The notes under the pieces are model-generated. The model had not been told where the DNA came from. It saw only the letters and a list, made by a program, of their open reading frames with translations, and made no database searches. 64,000 nt of DNA. Source: an uncultured Roseiflexaceae bacterium (lineage in GTDB: Bacteria; Chloroflexota; Chloroflexia; Chloroflexales; Roseiflexaceae). The stretch is taken from the NCBI GenBank assembly GCA_937974195.1, contig CALJIC010000216.1, positions 13,986-77,985 on the forward strand, given 5' to 3'. This document shows, piece after piece, positions 38,668-47,900 of this stretch (positions are counted from its first letter, which is position 1; each line of letters begins with the position of its first letter). The position numbers and the translations under genes are program-made.

Positions 38668-38756
38668 CGTTACTCCTCATGAGCATCGTTGTGACGCCGG
38701 CGCAGCGACGAGCGTCAGCCCGGCGCGCTTCGCTGCGGAGGCGTCTGCCGCTATCG

Positions 38757-38762
38757 ACTATA
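38757..38762 (-). promoter_or_regulatory. -10 of the efflux operon
   Basis: TATAGT on the minus strand. No -35 hexamer lies 17 bp upstream; the position is occupied by the direct repeat 38772-38791, as in activator-dependent promoters. The predicted leader is about 83 nt. Confidence 0.55.
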
Positions 38763-38771
38763 GGACAGCAG

Positions 38772-38791
38772 TGTTTAGAACTTGTTTAGAA
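38772..38791 (-). promoter_or_regulatory. 7-4-7 direct repeat, likely response-regulator box
   Basis: On the minus strand TTCTAAACAAGTTCTAAACA has two 7-bp repeats TTCTAAA 11 bp apart, so on the same helix face. OmpR/PhoB-family dimers commonly bind tandem sites with this geometry over the -35 region. The OmpR-type regulator gene is divergent, 534 bp away. Confidence 0.65.
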
Positions 38792-38957
38792 AGGGTGAGA
38801 GCGGGCTTAACACGACTCAGGAACTGGCGGGCACACCAGCCGCTCATCACAAGCACACTGCGTATTGCAGCGCATCAGCGTTTGCCTGGGGCACAGGCAT
38901 CGGTGTGCATGGGCATGACAACGGGCAGACTGGCACACTCCTCGTTCCCTTGCGGGT

Positions 38958-39014
38958 CCAGGGCCGCAGGCCCTGGCGCGGGTGGTGCAGGAGGGCCGGC
39001 GCCGGCCCTCCTGC
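38958..39014. repeat. Two adjacent palindromes
   Basis: CCAGGGCC-GCA-GGCCCTGG (38958-38976) and a perfect 28-bp palindrome made of GCAGGAGGGCCGGC (38987-39000) and its inverse (39001-39014). They belong to the intergenic GGAGGGCC/GGCCCTCC family. Confidence 0.7.
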
Positions 39015-39016
39015 CC

Positions 39017-39137
39017 GGGTGCAGGGCGGAGCGCCTGCATGCAAGAATGGCAGCACAAGCAGCGCGGGTGCAGGGCGGAGCGCCTGCATGCAAGAATGGC
39101 AGCACAAGCAGCGCGGGTGCAGGGCACAGCGCCTGTG
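39017..39137. repeat. 49-bp tandem repeat, about 2.5 copies
   Basis: Two identical 49-bp units (39017-39065 and 39066-39114) and a 23-bp partial, slightly diverged third. Each unit holds GGAGCGCCTGCATGCAAG with the TGCATGCA palindrome. The length is not a multiple of three and no gene crosses it, so it is a non-coding array. Confidence 0.85.
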
Positions 39138-39224
39138 GAACAGGCTTGGGCGCAGGGCGGTCCACCGCGTAAGTCCTGTCAGGACGTATGTGCCAGGCTA
39201 CATAACTTCTGAACATCCGCTGGC

Positions 39225-39230
39225 TATAAT
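39225..39230 (+). promoter_or_regulatory. -10 of the two-component genes
   Basis: A perfect TATAAT with no good -35 at 17 bp, suggesting an activated promoter. The start would fall near 39237, giving a leader of about 88 nt to the response-regulator ATG. Confidence 0.5.
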
Positions 39231-39324
39231 GGCGGCAGCACGTACGCGGCGGGGCCGGCGCGCCCTGCCCGGCACCTGCGGTGGAGGCAGCAGGTCCACC
39301 GCGCCTCCCTGCGGAGAGAGCGAG

Positions 39325-40023
39325 ATGACGACGATTCTGGTAGTCGACGACCACGCCAGCGTCCGGACCCTGATCAAAGAGTACCTCAGCGAGCACGGCT
39401 ACCGGGTTGTCAGCGCGGGCGACGGGCGCGAGGCGCTCGTGGCGGTGCAGGTGGAGCGGCCCGACCTCATCCTGCTCGATGTGATGATGCCACATCTGGA
39501 CGGCTTCGAGTTCATGCGCGTCCTGCGGCGCGGGCACCAGATCCCGGTGATCATGCTCACCGCCAGGCTGGCCGAGAGCGACAAGGTGGCCGGCCTCGAG
39601 CTGGGCGCGGACGACTACGTCACCAAGCCGTTCGGGATGCAGGAGCTGGTGGCGCGCATCCGCGCCGTTCTGCGCCGCAGCGCCTCTTCCGCCGGCCCCC
39701 TGGGCGACGTGCTGCAGGTGGGCGACCTGGTGCTCCACCGCGCGACGCGCGAGGTGTCGGTGGGCGGCCGCCCGGTGATGCTGACGCCCTCGGAGTTCGC
39801 GCTGCTGAGCGCGCTGATGGCCGCGCCGGGGCGCGTGTTCTCCCGCGAGCAGCTGCTGGAGCGCCTGCAGGGCAACGCGTACGAGGGGGCGGAGCGGACG
39901 ATCGACGTCCACATCCGCAACCTGCGCAAGAAGCTCGAGCCGGACGCGGCCCACCCGCGCTATATCGAAACCATCTTCGGCGTCGGCTACCGCTGCCGGC
40001 CTGCCGATAGCCCGCCGGAGTGA
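39325..40023 (+). CDS. OmpR-family response regulator
   Basis: A 232-residue regulator: receiver domain 1-118 with VVDDH acidic residues, phospho-acceptor Asp52 in LLDVMMPHLDG and Lys in YVTKPFG. A winged-helix effector domain follows (about 130-225) with RTIDVHIRNLRKKLE and the final IETIFGVGYR. The histidine kinase starts 4 bp downstream. The ATG at 39325 has GGAGAG upstream; the longer open frame from 38782 crosses the tandem repeats and is not coding. The efflux operon is its likely target. Confidence 0.95.
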   Translation: MTTILVVDDHASVRTLIKEYLSEHGYRVVSAGDGREALVAVQVERPDLILLDVMMPHLDGFEFMRVLRRGHQIPVIMLTARLAESDKVAGLELGADDYVTKPFGMQELVARIRAVLRRSASSAGPLGDVLQVGDLVLHRATREVSVGGRPVMLTPSEFALLSALMAAPGRVFSREQLLERLQGNAYEGAERTIDVHIRNLRKKLEPDAAHPRYIETIFGVGYRCRPADSPPE

Positions 40024-40027
40024 GAAC

Positions 40028-41410
40028 GTGCGCTCGCTGACCTTCAAGCTCGTGCTCGCCTTCCTGGTGGCGAGCGTCGCCGGGATCATCCTGGCGTCGA
40101 TCTTCATCCGCCAGCTCGTCCTGCGCGAGTTCGACGACTACGTGACCGCCCAGCGGCGGGAGGAGTTCGTGTCGATCGTGAGCAGCTACTACGCCGCGCA
40201 CGGAAGCTGGGACGGGGTCGGCGCGTGGCTGCGCGATCAGATGCTGCCCGCGCGGCCGCCGGTCGAGGGGCCGGGGGAGACGCAGGGGCCGCTCGTCCGG
40301 CTGGGCGGGCCGCTCCAGTTCCTGCTCGCCGACAGCGACGGCGCCGTCGTGGCCCCGCTCGAGGCCGCGCGCTTCGAGGTGCGGCTGAGCAAGGAGCAGC
40401 TTGCGAACGGCACGCCGCTGGTCGTGGGCGGCCAGGTCGTCGGTACGGTGCTCGGGATCGACCGCCCCAACGTCCGCAACCTCGCTGAAGAGCGCTACCT
40501 CGAGCGCACCGACCGGGCGCTGGCGATCGCGGCCGCCGGCGCGGTGCTGATCGCCCTGGTCCTGGGCGTGTTCCTCGCGCGCCTGCTCACGCGGCCGGTG
40601 CGCGAGCTGACGGCCGCGGCGCAGGGGATCGCGGGCGGCGAGCTCGAGCAGCGGGTGCCGGTGCGCTCGCAGGACGAGCTGGGCCTGCTCGCCGCCCAGT
40701 TCAACCGCATGAGCGCCGACCTGTCGCGGGCCACGCGCGCCCGCCGGCAGATGACCGCCGACATCGCGCACGACCTGCGCACGCCGCTGACGGTGATCGC
40801 CGGCTACCTCGAGGCGCTGCGCGACCAGGTGCTGCAGCCCACCCCCGAGCGCTTCGCGACGATGTACGCCGAGATCCAGCTGCTGCTGCGGCTGGTGGAG
40901 GACCTGCACACGATCTCGCTGGCGGATGCCGGCGAGCTGGCGCTGGCGCCCCAGCGCATCGAGCCGCGCGTGCTGCTCGAGCGCGTCGCCGAGGCCTACC
41001 GGCACACCGCCGAGCAGCGGGGCATCGCGCTGGTGGTGCGGGCCGAGGAGGAGGTGGCCGAGACCTGCGTCGACCCGGAGCGGATGGTGCGCGCGCTCGG
41101 CAACCTGGTGAGCAACGCGCTGAACCACACCCCGCAGGGCGGCCGGGTGGAGCTCAGCGTGCGGCGCGCGGCGGGCGGCGTGGAGCTCGCCGTCGCGGAC
41201 ACGGGCACCGGGATCGCGCCCGAGCACCTGCCGCACATCTTCGAGCGCTTCTACCGGCCCGACTCGTCGCGCAGCCAGCAGACCGGCGGCTCCGGCCTGG
41301 GCCTGGCGATCGTCAGGTCGATCGTCGAGGCGCACGGCGGCTCGGTGCGCGCGGAGAGCGCCCAAGGGTGCGGCGCGACCTTCACGATCACGCTGCCGAG
41401 CACGGGGTGA
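40028..41410 (+). CDS. Sensor histidine kinase
   Basis: A 460-residue membrane kinase: TM 9-29, an extracytoplasmic sensor of about 130 residues, TM about 164-186, HAMP (187-240), and HisKA with His248 in DIAHDLRTPLTVI. HATPase_c follows, with NLVSNALNHTP (N box), VADTGTGI (G1) and GGSGLGLAIVRSIVEAHGG (G2). It is the partner of the regulator directly upstream. GTG start. Confidence 0.95.
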   Translation: MRSLTFKLVLAFLVASVAGIILASIFIRQLVLREFDDYVTAQRREEFVSIVSSYYAAHGSWDGVGAWLRDQMLPARPPVEGPGETQGPLVRLGGPLQFLLADSDGAVVAPLEAARFEVRLSKEQLANGTPLVVGGQVVGTVLGIDRPNVRNLAEERYLERTDRALAIAAAGAVLIALVLGVFLARLLTRPVRELTAAAQGIAGGELEQRVPVRSQDELGLLAAQFNRMSADLSRATRARRQMTADIAHDLRTPLTVIAGYLEALRDQVLQPTPERFATMYAEIQLLLRLVEDLHTISLADAGELALAPQRIEPRVLLERVAEAYRHTAEQRGIALVVRAEEEVAETCVDPERMVRALGNLVSNALNHTPQGGRVELSVRRAAGGVELAVADTGTGIAPEHLPHIFERFYRPDSSRSQQTGGSGLGLAIVRSIVEAHGGSVRAESAQGCGATFTITLPSTG

Positions 41411-41444
41411 AGCGGCGCCGCCGGCTGAGCGGGCGAGAATAGTG

Positions 41445-41450
41445 TACAAT
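41445..41450 (+). promoter_or_regulatory. Candidate -10 of the hydrolase operon
   Basis: TACAAT lies 41 bp upstream of the first alpha/beta hydrolase start. The hexamer matches -10 elements seen upstream of hrcA and others, but no -35 is evident. Confidence 0.4.
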
Positions 41451-41491
41451 GGAGGCGGACGTCCGCCGCCGGACGACGAGGAGCCACGCCG

Positions 41492-42322
41492 ATGATCGCC
41501 ACCCCCCCGGCCGCGCCCTCCGCCGACCTGTTCTGCCCCACCAGCCGGCTGCGGTACTTCGAGGCCGGCGCCGGCGAGCAGGCCGTGGTGCTGCTGCACG
41601 GCTGGGGCGACTCGAAGGAGATCTGGCGCGCGACGAGCGCCGCGCTGGCGCCCCACACGCGCGTGCTGGCCCCGGACCTGCCCGGCCACGGCGGGTCGCC
41701 GCTGGCTGGCGCGGCGCGAATGGCCGACCTGGCCGCTCGCGTCGCCGATCTGGTGGCGGCGCGCGGGCTCCGTGAGGTCGCGCTGGTGGGCCACTCGATG
41801 GGCGGCAACGTCGCGCTCGAGCTGGCGCTCAGCCGGCCCGATCTGGTGCGGCGGCTGGTGCTGGTGGCGCCCGCGGCGCTCGGGGGCGACATGCCGGCCT
41901 ACACGCGCATCTACCTGCACCCGGCGTTCGGCTGGGCCGCGCTGCGCGGGGCGCTGGCGCTGTACGGGCGACTGGCCGAGCTGGCGCGCCGCATCCCACG
42001 TGGCGAGGAGCTGCCGATCGGCGGGCTGCTGCGCCGCTCGACCCACACCTACGCGCACGACCCCGGCGAGCTGCGGCTGCTGCTGCGCGGCCTGTTCGAC
42101 AACCCGCTCGGCCCACGCCTCCCGGAGGTGCGCGCGCCGACGCTGGTGGTGAGCGGCGAGCTGGACCTGGTGGTGCCCGCGGCCCTCTCGTGGCGGGTCG
42201 CGGCCGCGATCCCCGGCGCCCGCTACGTCGGGCTGCCGCGCGCCGCCCACCACCCGATGGACGAGCGGCCGCGCGAGTTCCAGCGGGCGCTGCTGGACTT
42301 CCTCGGCGGGGGCGCGCCGTGA
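41492..42322 (+). CDS. Alpha/beta hydrolase
   Basis: A 276-residue serine hydrolase. The oxyanion HG motif is VVLLHGWGDS; the nucleophile Ser102 sits in GHSMGG, the acid in GELDLVVP and the base in AAHHPMDE. The substrate is unknown. It overlaps a second hydrolase gene by 4 bp, so the two form an operon and are probably coordinated in esterase or C-C bond hydrolysis. Confidence 0.88.
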   Translation: MIATPPAAPSADLFCPTSRLRYFEAGAGEQAVVLLHGWGDSKEIWRATSAALAPHTRVLAPDLPGHGGSPLAGAARMADLAARVADLVAARGLREVALVGHSMGGNVALELALSRPDLVRRLVLVAPAALGGDMPAYTRIYLHPAFGWAALRGALALYGRLAELARRIPRGEELPIGGLLRRSTHTYAHDPGELRLLLRGLFDNPLGPRLPEVRAPTLVVSGELDLVVPAALSWRVAAAIPGARYVGLPRAAHHPMDERPREFQRALLDFLGGGAP

Positions 42323-43143
42323 GCTACCCGCGCAGAACCGTCGTCGTGGCCGGAACAATGCCGGTCCGCCTGAGCGTCATAGACGTAGGGCCGTCCGATC
42401 CGGCCGCGCCCGGCGCAGAGCCGATGATCTGCATCCACGGCGCCGGGGGCGACGCGATGCAGTGGGCGCACCAGATCGAGCACTTCCGCCGGCGGCGGCG
42501 CGTGGTGGCGCCGGACCTGCGCGGCCACGGGGAGTCAGCGAAGCCGCGCACGAACTACTCGCTGGAGGAGTTCCTGTGGGACTTCGGGCAGGTGCTGGCG
42601 CAGCTGAAGGTCGAGGAGCCGTTCGTGCTGCTGGCGCACTCGTTCGGCGGGCCGGTGGCGCTGACGTTCGCGGCGGCCCACCCCGAGCGGGTCAGCCGGC
42701 TGGTGCTGGTCGCCACCGCGCCGGAGATGCACCTGCACCCGGCCGTCGAGCTGATCCTCCGGCTGCCGCTGCCGCTGAGCACGCTCGAGCGCCTGCGGCC
42801 GATCCTGGCGCCTAGGCTGCACGCCCCGCTGTTCGTGATCCAGCGGGTGCTGGCCGGGACGCTGTTCCCGTGGCGCGGCTGGGACCTGCTGCCCGCCATC
42901 CGCACGCCGACGCTGATCATCGGCGGCCAGTTCGACTTCATCGTGCCGCCGGCGGCGCTGGAGCGCATGCGCGCGCTGATGCCCGGGGCGCGCCTCGAGC
43001 TGGTGCGCTACGCCCGGCACCTGCCGCAGCTCGAGCGCCCGGCGGCGGTGAACCGCGCGATCGAGGCCTTCACCGGGCGCAGGCGCAGCTGGCGCGGCGA
43101 GGAGGAGGGCGAGGAGCCGGAGGCGCTAGGGGCGAGGGGATAG
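42319..43143 (+). CDS. Alpha/beta hydrolase
   Basis: A 274-residue hydrolase. HGAGGDAMQW forms the oxyanion loop; Ser108 lies in AHSFGG, the acid in GGQFDFIVP and the base in ARHLPQLE. The start is GTG in a GTGA overlap with the preceding stop; the open frame further upstream is antisense-type shadow of the first hydrolase. The C-terminus has an arginine-rich then acidic tail (RRRSWRGEEEGEEPEA). Confidence 0.87.
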   Translation: MSYPRRTVVVAGTMPVRLSVIDVGPSDPAAPGAEPMICIHGAGGDAMQWAHQIEHFRRRRRVVAPDLRGHGESAKPRTNYSLEEFLWDFGQVLAQLKVEEPFVLLAHSFGGPVALTFAAAHPERVSRLVLVATAPEMHLHPAVELILRLPLPLSTLERLRPILAPRLHAPLFVIQRVLAGTLFPWRGWDLLPAIRTPTLIIGGQFDFIVPPAALERMRALMPGARLELVRYARHLPQLERPAAVNRAIEAFTGRRRSWRGEEEGEEPEALGARG

Positions 43144-43145
43144 AG

Positions 43146-43592
43146 ATGGGCGAGTTCAACGCCGATCCGCGGCTGAGTGAGATTGTGCGCACGATGCGCT
43201 GGCGCGTGCGCCCGGAGCGGCTGGTGCTGGTCGGGATCGACCCGCGCGAGCTGCCGGTGGTGCTGCGCGTCATCGGCGGCCTGATCGGCCGCTTCTGGCA
43301 GCTCACGGTCGAGCCGGAGGTGGTGACGCTGGCGCTGGAGGAGCGCGACTGGCGCGCGGTGAGCCCGGCCTTCCCGCACGCTGAGATCGAGCGCACCTAC
43401 CGGGCGATCTCGTTCGAGGTCGACCTGCCGCCCGACCTGGTCGGGTTCATGGCGCTGATCAGCGGCGCGCTCGCGGAGGCCGGGGTCCCGCTGCTGGCCG
43501 TCTCAGGCTTCCGGCGCGACCACCTGCTGGTGCGCGAGGCGGACCTGGAGCGGGCCGAGGCGGCGATCAGCGCCCTGGTGGCGCGCGCCTGA
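43146..43592 (+). CDS. ACT-domain protein
   Basis: A 148-residue protein with two ACT-like halves: an N-terminal part ending VTLALEE, and a C-terminal CASTOR-type ACT segment (FEVDLPPDLVGFMALIS, GVPLLAVSGFRRDHLLV). Small ACT proteins bind amino acids or similar ligands. It starts 2 bp after the second hydrolase stop, so it is likely part of the same operon. Confidence 0.78.
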   Translation: MGEFNADPRLSEIVRTMRWRVRPERLVLVGIDPRELPVVLRVIGGLIGRFWQLTVEPEVVTLALEERDWRAVSPAFPHAEIERTYRAISFEVDLPPDLVGFMALISGALAEAGVPLLAVSGFRRDHLLVREADLERAEAAISALVARA

Positions 43593-43621
43593 TCCACGTG
43601 CGGGCGCAGCGCCCCAACGAG

Positions 43622-43709
43622 ATCCATGGAGAGGGAGCCACGGACGTACGGGCGCGGCCTCAACAGGGAGAATCTTTCTCTCCGTGCCCTCCGCGCCCTC
43701 CGTGGATCA
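43622..43709. repeat. Foldback with 9-nt units
   Basis: The right arm is CTCCGTGCC, CTCCGCGCC, CTCCGTGG (43680-43705), period 9. The left arm (GATCCATGGAGAGGGAGCCA and on, 43621-43647) is its inverted, degenerate counterpart. Outermost TGATCCACG (43590-43598) and CGTGGATCA (43701-43709) also pair. It sits between the convergent ACT and methyltransferase genes and may act as a terminator. Confidence 0.6.
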
Positions 43710-44825
43710 TTTTTTCTTCAGCACGAAGATGTACTCGTGCTTGAAGACGTAGAAGCCGCCCGCCAGGGCGCGGTACTTCCACAGCGCGCGCTGCTGCCGC
43801 TTGCCCGCCGTGCCCTCGAAGTTCTTCACCACGATGCTCTTGAGCGAGAAGCCGCGCTGGAGCACCTCGTTCATCGCCAGGAAGCCGAGCGGGATCCACT
43901 CGCCGCGCGCGTACTTGTCCCCGATCACCAGCGCCAGGTAGCGCCCGCGCTCGAGCACCGGCGCCACGTTGTCCACCACCCGCCCGAGCATCGCCAGGAA
44001 CGCGTCGACCGTGTCGGCGTTCGACAGGTCGCGCGGGTCGTTGCTGAAGCGGATGATGTCGAAGTAGGGCGGGTGCAGCACCAGCAGCTGCGCGTGCGTG
44101 CGCCCGTGGCGCTCGAGCAGGCCGCGGAAGTCGAACGTGGCGCTGTCGCCGACGTGGATCTCGGTCACGGTGTTGTACGGGCTCTGCTCGGCGCTGGCCA
44201 GCCGGCGGGCGAGCTCCGCGGCGGCGGGCTGCAGGTCGACCCCCAGCGCGCTGCGCCCGAGCCGCCGCGCCTCGATCAGCGTCGTGCCCGATCCGGCGAA
44301 CGGGTCGATCACCCAGTCGCCGCGGCGGGTGTAGCGCCGCATCATCTGGTTCGGGATCTGCGGGATGAAGTTGCCCCAGTAGGCCGCCGTGTGGACGCCG
44401 CTGCTGTCCCTGCGGTCCACGTGCCACAGGCTGTCGGTGAGGATGTCGTCGTACTCTTTCCAGCGGTTGAGGTTGATGTCGTTGATCGGGGCGGTGCGGA
44501 CCTCGGTCACGCTGCGGGTGAGGCGCGCGACGTAGTAGTGGGCCCGCTCGAGCGTCTGCGCCTCGCCGATCTGCTCGAGCTCAGCCGCGAGCACGTGCCG
44601 GCTGAACACGGCCGCGTCCCCCTCGGCGCAGTCGGCGCGCAGCGGGCTCTCGGGGTGCTCGAGCTGGGCGTGCAGCTCCGCCACCTGGGCGCGCAGCTCG
44701 GAGAGGCTCGTGGTCTCGCGCAGGCGCCGCAGCGCATCCAGCAGCAGCGGTTTGCTCACCCGTAGCGGCTCGTTGGGGCGGTCGGTCAGGCTCTCGGCGC
44801 GACGCGGAGTGGCGCGTTCCGGCAC
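43707..44825 (-). CDS. Solitary DNA methyltransferase
   Basis: A 372-residue amino-methyltransferase. The SAM motif DPFAGSGTT is at 174-182 and the catalytic motif is HPPY at 251-254, an unusual variant of D/N/S-PPY. FIPQIPNQMMRRY before motif I resembles motif X, so the order is X-I-IV. The N-terminal 110 residues are helical and may hold part of target recognition. No nuclease gene is adjacent, so it is probably an epigenetic or orphan enzyme. GTG 44825 is chosen because a strong promoter (44890-44918) overlaps the upstream TTG start at 44918 and would exclude it. Confidence 0.85.
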   Translation of the reverse strand: MPERATPRRAESLTDRPNEPLRVSKPLLLDALRRLRETTSLSELRAQVAELHAQLEHPESPLRADCAEGDAAVFSRHVLAAELEQIGEAQTLERAHYYVARLTRSVTEVRTAPINDINLNRWKEYDDILTDSLWHVDRRDSSGVHTAAYWGNFIPQIPNQMMRRYTRRGDWVIDPFAGSGTTLIEARRLGRSALGVDLQPAAAELARRLASAEQSPYNTVTEIHVGDSATFDFRGLLERHGRTHAQLLVLHPPYFDIIRFSNDPRDLSNADTVDAFLAMLGRVVDNVAPVLERGRYLALVIGDKYARGEWIPLGFLAMNEVLQRGFSLKSIVVKNFEGTAGKRQQRALWKYRALAGGFYVFKHEYIFVLKKK

Positions 44826-44889
44826 AGTGGCGATCCTTCGCAGGGCGACACGTGGGTCGGCCCCTAGCTGGCATGCAATTCGCCAGGAC

Positions 44890-44918
44890 AGTATACGATA
44901 GAAAAGCCATGAATGCAA
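44890..44918 (-). promoter_or_regulatory. Promoter of the methyltransferase gene
   Basis: On the minus strand TTGCAT (complement of 44913-44918), 17 bp, TATACT (complement of 44890-44895). The predicted start is near 44883 and the leader about 58 nt. This decides the translation start in favour of GTG 44825. Confidence 0.75.
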
Positions 44919-44975
44919 TAGGGGCTGTAAGAATTTACAATCCGGGCGGCGCAGCGATGCCCCGGCGGCGCGCCG

Positions 44976-47900
44976 CTACGCCGCCTGCGCGGTCTGCGAG
45001 AGCCACGCGACGGCGGTGACGACCTCTTCGTCGAGCCACTCCTCGGGGCGGCGTGGCGCTTCGCCGTGCGGCGGGGCCGCGAGCGCCGGCGGGACGCCCA
45101 GGTAGGCCATCGCCGCCAGCAGCGCCGCGCCGTGCTCGCCGGCGACGGCCCGCGCGATGGCGCCGCGCTGCCCAATGTTCGGCACTCTGACGAGGCGGAT
45201 CCACTCCTCGAACGTCCCGGCGCCCTCGCCGTGCTGCCGCAGGAGCTCCCCGCCGCTGCTGAGCTCGGCCGGCGCGTGGTCGCTGAACAGCTGCGCCAGA
45301 AGCTCGGCGTCGGCCGGGAGCAGCCCGCTGATCTCGCAGGTGCCGAAGAGCCCCTCGTCTGAGCCGAAGCCGACCGCCAGGTGCTCGCCGTCGGCGCTCG
45401 CCTCGACCGCCACGCCCGCCGGCCCGTGCCACGCCAGGTCGCCGCGCTCGATGTGCAGCTCGGCGCCCGCCAGCCGCACCGCCAGCTCGAGCGGCAGGTG
45501 GCAGGCCGCCGGCATCGGCGCCGGCGCGGGACCGATCAGCGCGTCCAGCGCCGCGCGGTAGCGGCCGGTCAGCCAGCGGAGCCGCGCCAGGCGCACCCAC
45601 CCGTCGCCGTAGCGCCCGTCGATCACAGTCGCCCGCGCGTAGGCCGCCTCGGCCGCGTCGAGCGCCTCGCGCCCCGCGTGGCGCAGCCGCGACACAGCGA
45701 CCGCCAGGTCCGCGGGGTCCTTTGCGTCCAGCAGCTCCAGGTCCGCGCACAGCCGCTCTCGCCACGCCGCCCGCAGCTGCAGCGCGGCCGGGATGTCCAG
45801 CCCGCGCAGCCGCGCGACGAGCTCGCTCAGCTGCTCGGGGCTCGGCCTGTCCCCCGCCGTCCGTATCAGCCAGGCGAGCGCCAGCGCCGCGTCCCCGTCG
45901 GCGATGTGGTACGCGGCGCGCATATGGCCGCGGAAGCGCGTCGGCACGGCCCGCCGCGCGTAGTGGCGCGAGAGCTTGGGGAAGCCATCGCCGGCCAGGC
46001 ACCGCTCGGCGTACGCCGCCTCGCGCCGCCGCAGCAGCGCGTAGGTCTCGCGCAGGCGCGCCGCATCCAGCCACAGCGCCGGACCGTCGCGCCCTGCCGC
46101 CGAGCCCGCCTGGTTCAGCGGGCACACCTCGAGCGCGGTGATCGCCGACCGGGCGCGCGGGCCGTCCTCGACGATCTGGCGCACCACCTCCCAGACGCTC
46201 ATCCGCGCCAGGGCCTCGATGCTGCGCGGCGGCACCGCCTGCCGCAGCTCCGGAGCGCCGCCGTTCAAGGCGCTCCGCGCCAGATCGGCCACCGCCTGCC
46301 CGGCGACGAACAGCTCGAAGGCCAGCAGGTCCGGCAGCCCCATCGGCGCCCGCCCCTCGTCGCCGGCCACGCGCGCCAGCGCCAGCGGCCCGCCGTCCAG
46401 GCGCTGCTGCAGCACCGCCAGCGGATTCTCAGTCGCCGCCGCCATCTCCAGGACGCGCGCGATGTCGCGCCCCAGCGCCGGGCTCTGCAGCGGCCGGCAG
46501 ATCGTCTCGAGCAGGTGGTCGAGCGCCGCGCCGCTGTCCCAGCTCAGCGCCCGCAGCGCGCTCGGGGCCAGCGGCGTGTGCTGCAGCGCCCGCTCGATGA
46601 TCTCGCTGGCGCGGCGCTGCGCCTCCTCCGCCGGCCGCAGGTCGCGGCGCCGGCTGCCCCAGCGCGGCTGGAACAGCGTTATCCCGCCGGCCGCCGCGGG
46701 CGCCGCGTCGTAGCACGGGTCGAAGACGTGCAGCAGCTCGAGCTCGACGCTCGCGCCGTCGGCCGCCGCATCCGCGGGCGGGACAAGCCGGAACACGGTG
46801 TTCTCGACGGCGATGCGCTCCAGCGACAGCCCGTGCTCGCGGAGCGCCCGATCGAGGGCGAACAGGGCCGTCGGGCGCCACTGCGCGTACCACTCCTCGC
46901 ACGCCGCCTCCAGCCCGGCGTCCGCGGCCGCGATGCGCCACCCGCGCAGGAAGGCGTCCACCAGGTAGCCGCGCGCCCAGTGCGGCGTGAAGGTCGCCTC
47001 GGTCGGCAGCGACTGCAGGCGCTGTTCGGCGAGCGCCCAGTACGCGAGCTCGTTCAGGATCTGCTGTGGGAGCGCCTCGAACAGCTCCAGCGCCATCATG
47101 ACCTTGGGCGGGTCGATCGGGATGACGCGCGCCGTCGGGTAGTCGATGCGCGCGGTGATCGTCAGCGGGCGCGCGCCGAGCGCCTGCGGGCCGTCGCGGT
47201 CCAGATCGCGCTTCAGATCGCGGTAGCGGGCCACCGACTGGCGCGCCCAGTCCTCGTAGGTCTGGCTGCGCCGCCGCCACTCGGATCGGATGCCCTCGAG
47301 CACGCTGCGGCGGTACTCCTCGACTGCCCGGTCGTAGTGGTCGGGGCCGAGCGCGAGCAGCGGCAGCCGCACCCGCAGCGGCTTTCCATTGCGCCGGTAG
47401 GGGAGGATGACCGGGAAGGAGCGGGCCGACGTCACCGAATCGCCGCGGCGCAGGGCGTCGAGGGCGCGGTCGTAGCTGCTGGCCTCCTCGGTGTGGTTGG
47501 TCAGGAAGCCCATGTCCTGCTCGACCTGCGCCAGCCCTTCGCGCAGGCTGGCGATCGTCGGGCGCAGCGGCTCCTGCGCGAGCCCCTGCAGCAGCTCTCG
47601 CCCGAATGAGCCGTACAGCTGGGCGCTGACGGCCGGCAAGATCTCCAGGCGCTCGGCCAGCGCCGCGACGCGCTCCAGCAGCCTGTCGCCGCTCAGGCCC
47701 TCGGCCGGGCGCGTCGTGGCCGGCGCGGAGAAGTCGAAGCTGACGACCCCGCTGAGCACCAGGTCGGACGGGCTGCTCCGCTCGCTCGCCAGGTCGTTGA
47801 CCAGCTCGCTGACCCGCGCGGTGATCGGCTGGGGCGCGTTGCCGACGAGCGTGAGCCGGATCGGCGCCTTGCCGCGCATCCAGGTCCAGCTGGTGAGCCG

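Larger units (their letters stand above)
38668..39324. other. Divergent regulatory spacer, 657 bp
   Basis: No gene is supported despite open frames. From left to right it holds the adaptor -10 and direct-repeat box (38757-38791), two palindromes (38958-39014), 49-bp tandem repeats (39017-39137), GTCCTG-T-CAGGAC (39173-39185), and a TATAAT element (39225-39230) for the two-component genes. Confidence 0.7.

Noticed and set aside
39017..39137. Possible CRISPR array
   Set aside because: Units are contiguous with no spacers, and no cas gene is present.
38782..39324. Open frame upstream of the response regulator
   Set aside because: It crosses 49-bp non-triplet repeats and palindromes and lacks a ribosome site; the receiver domain starts at 39325.
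39620..42358. 912-codon open frame on the minus strand
   Set aside because: It is antisense to the regulator, kinase and hydrolase genes; the sequence is Arg/Ala/Gln/His rich, the usual GC-driven shadow.
43707..44918. Restriction-modification system
   Set aside because: Only the methyltransferase is present; the neighbours are an ACT protein and the giant membrane protein, neither with nuclease motifs.
44826..44918. TTG start of the methyltransferase at 44918
   Set aside because: The predicted -35 covers this codon and the transcript starts downstream of it.
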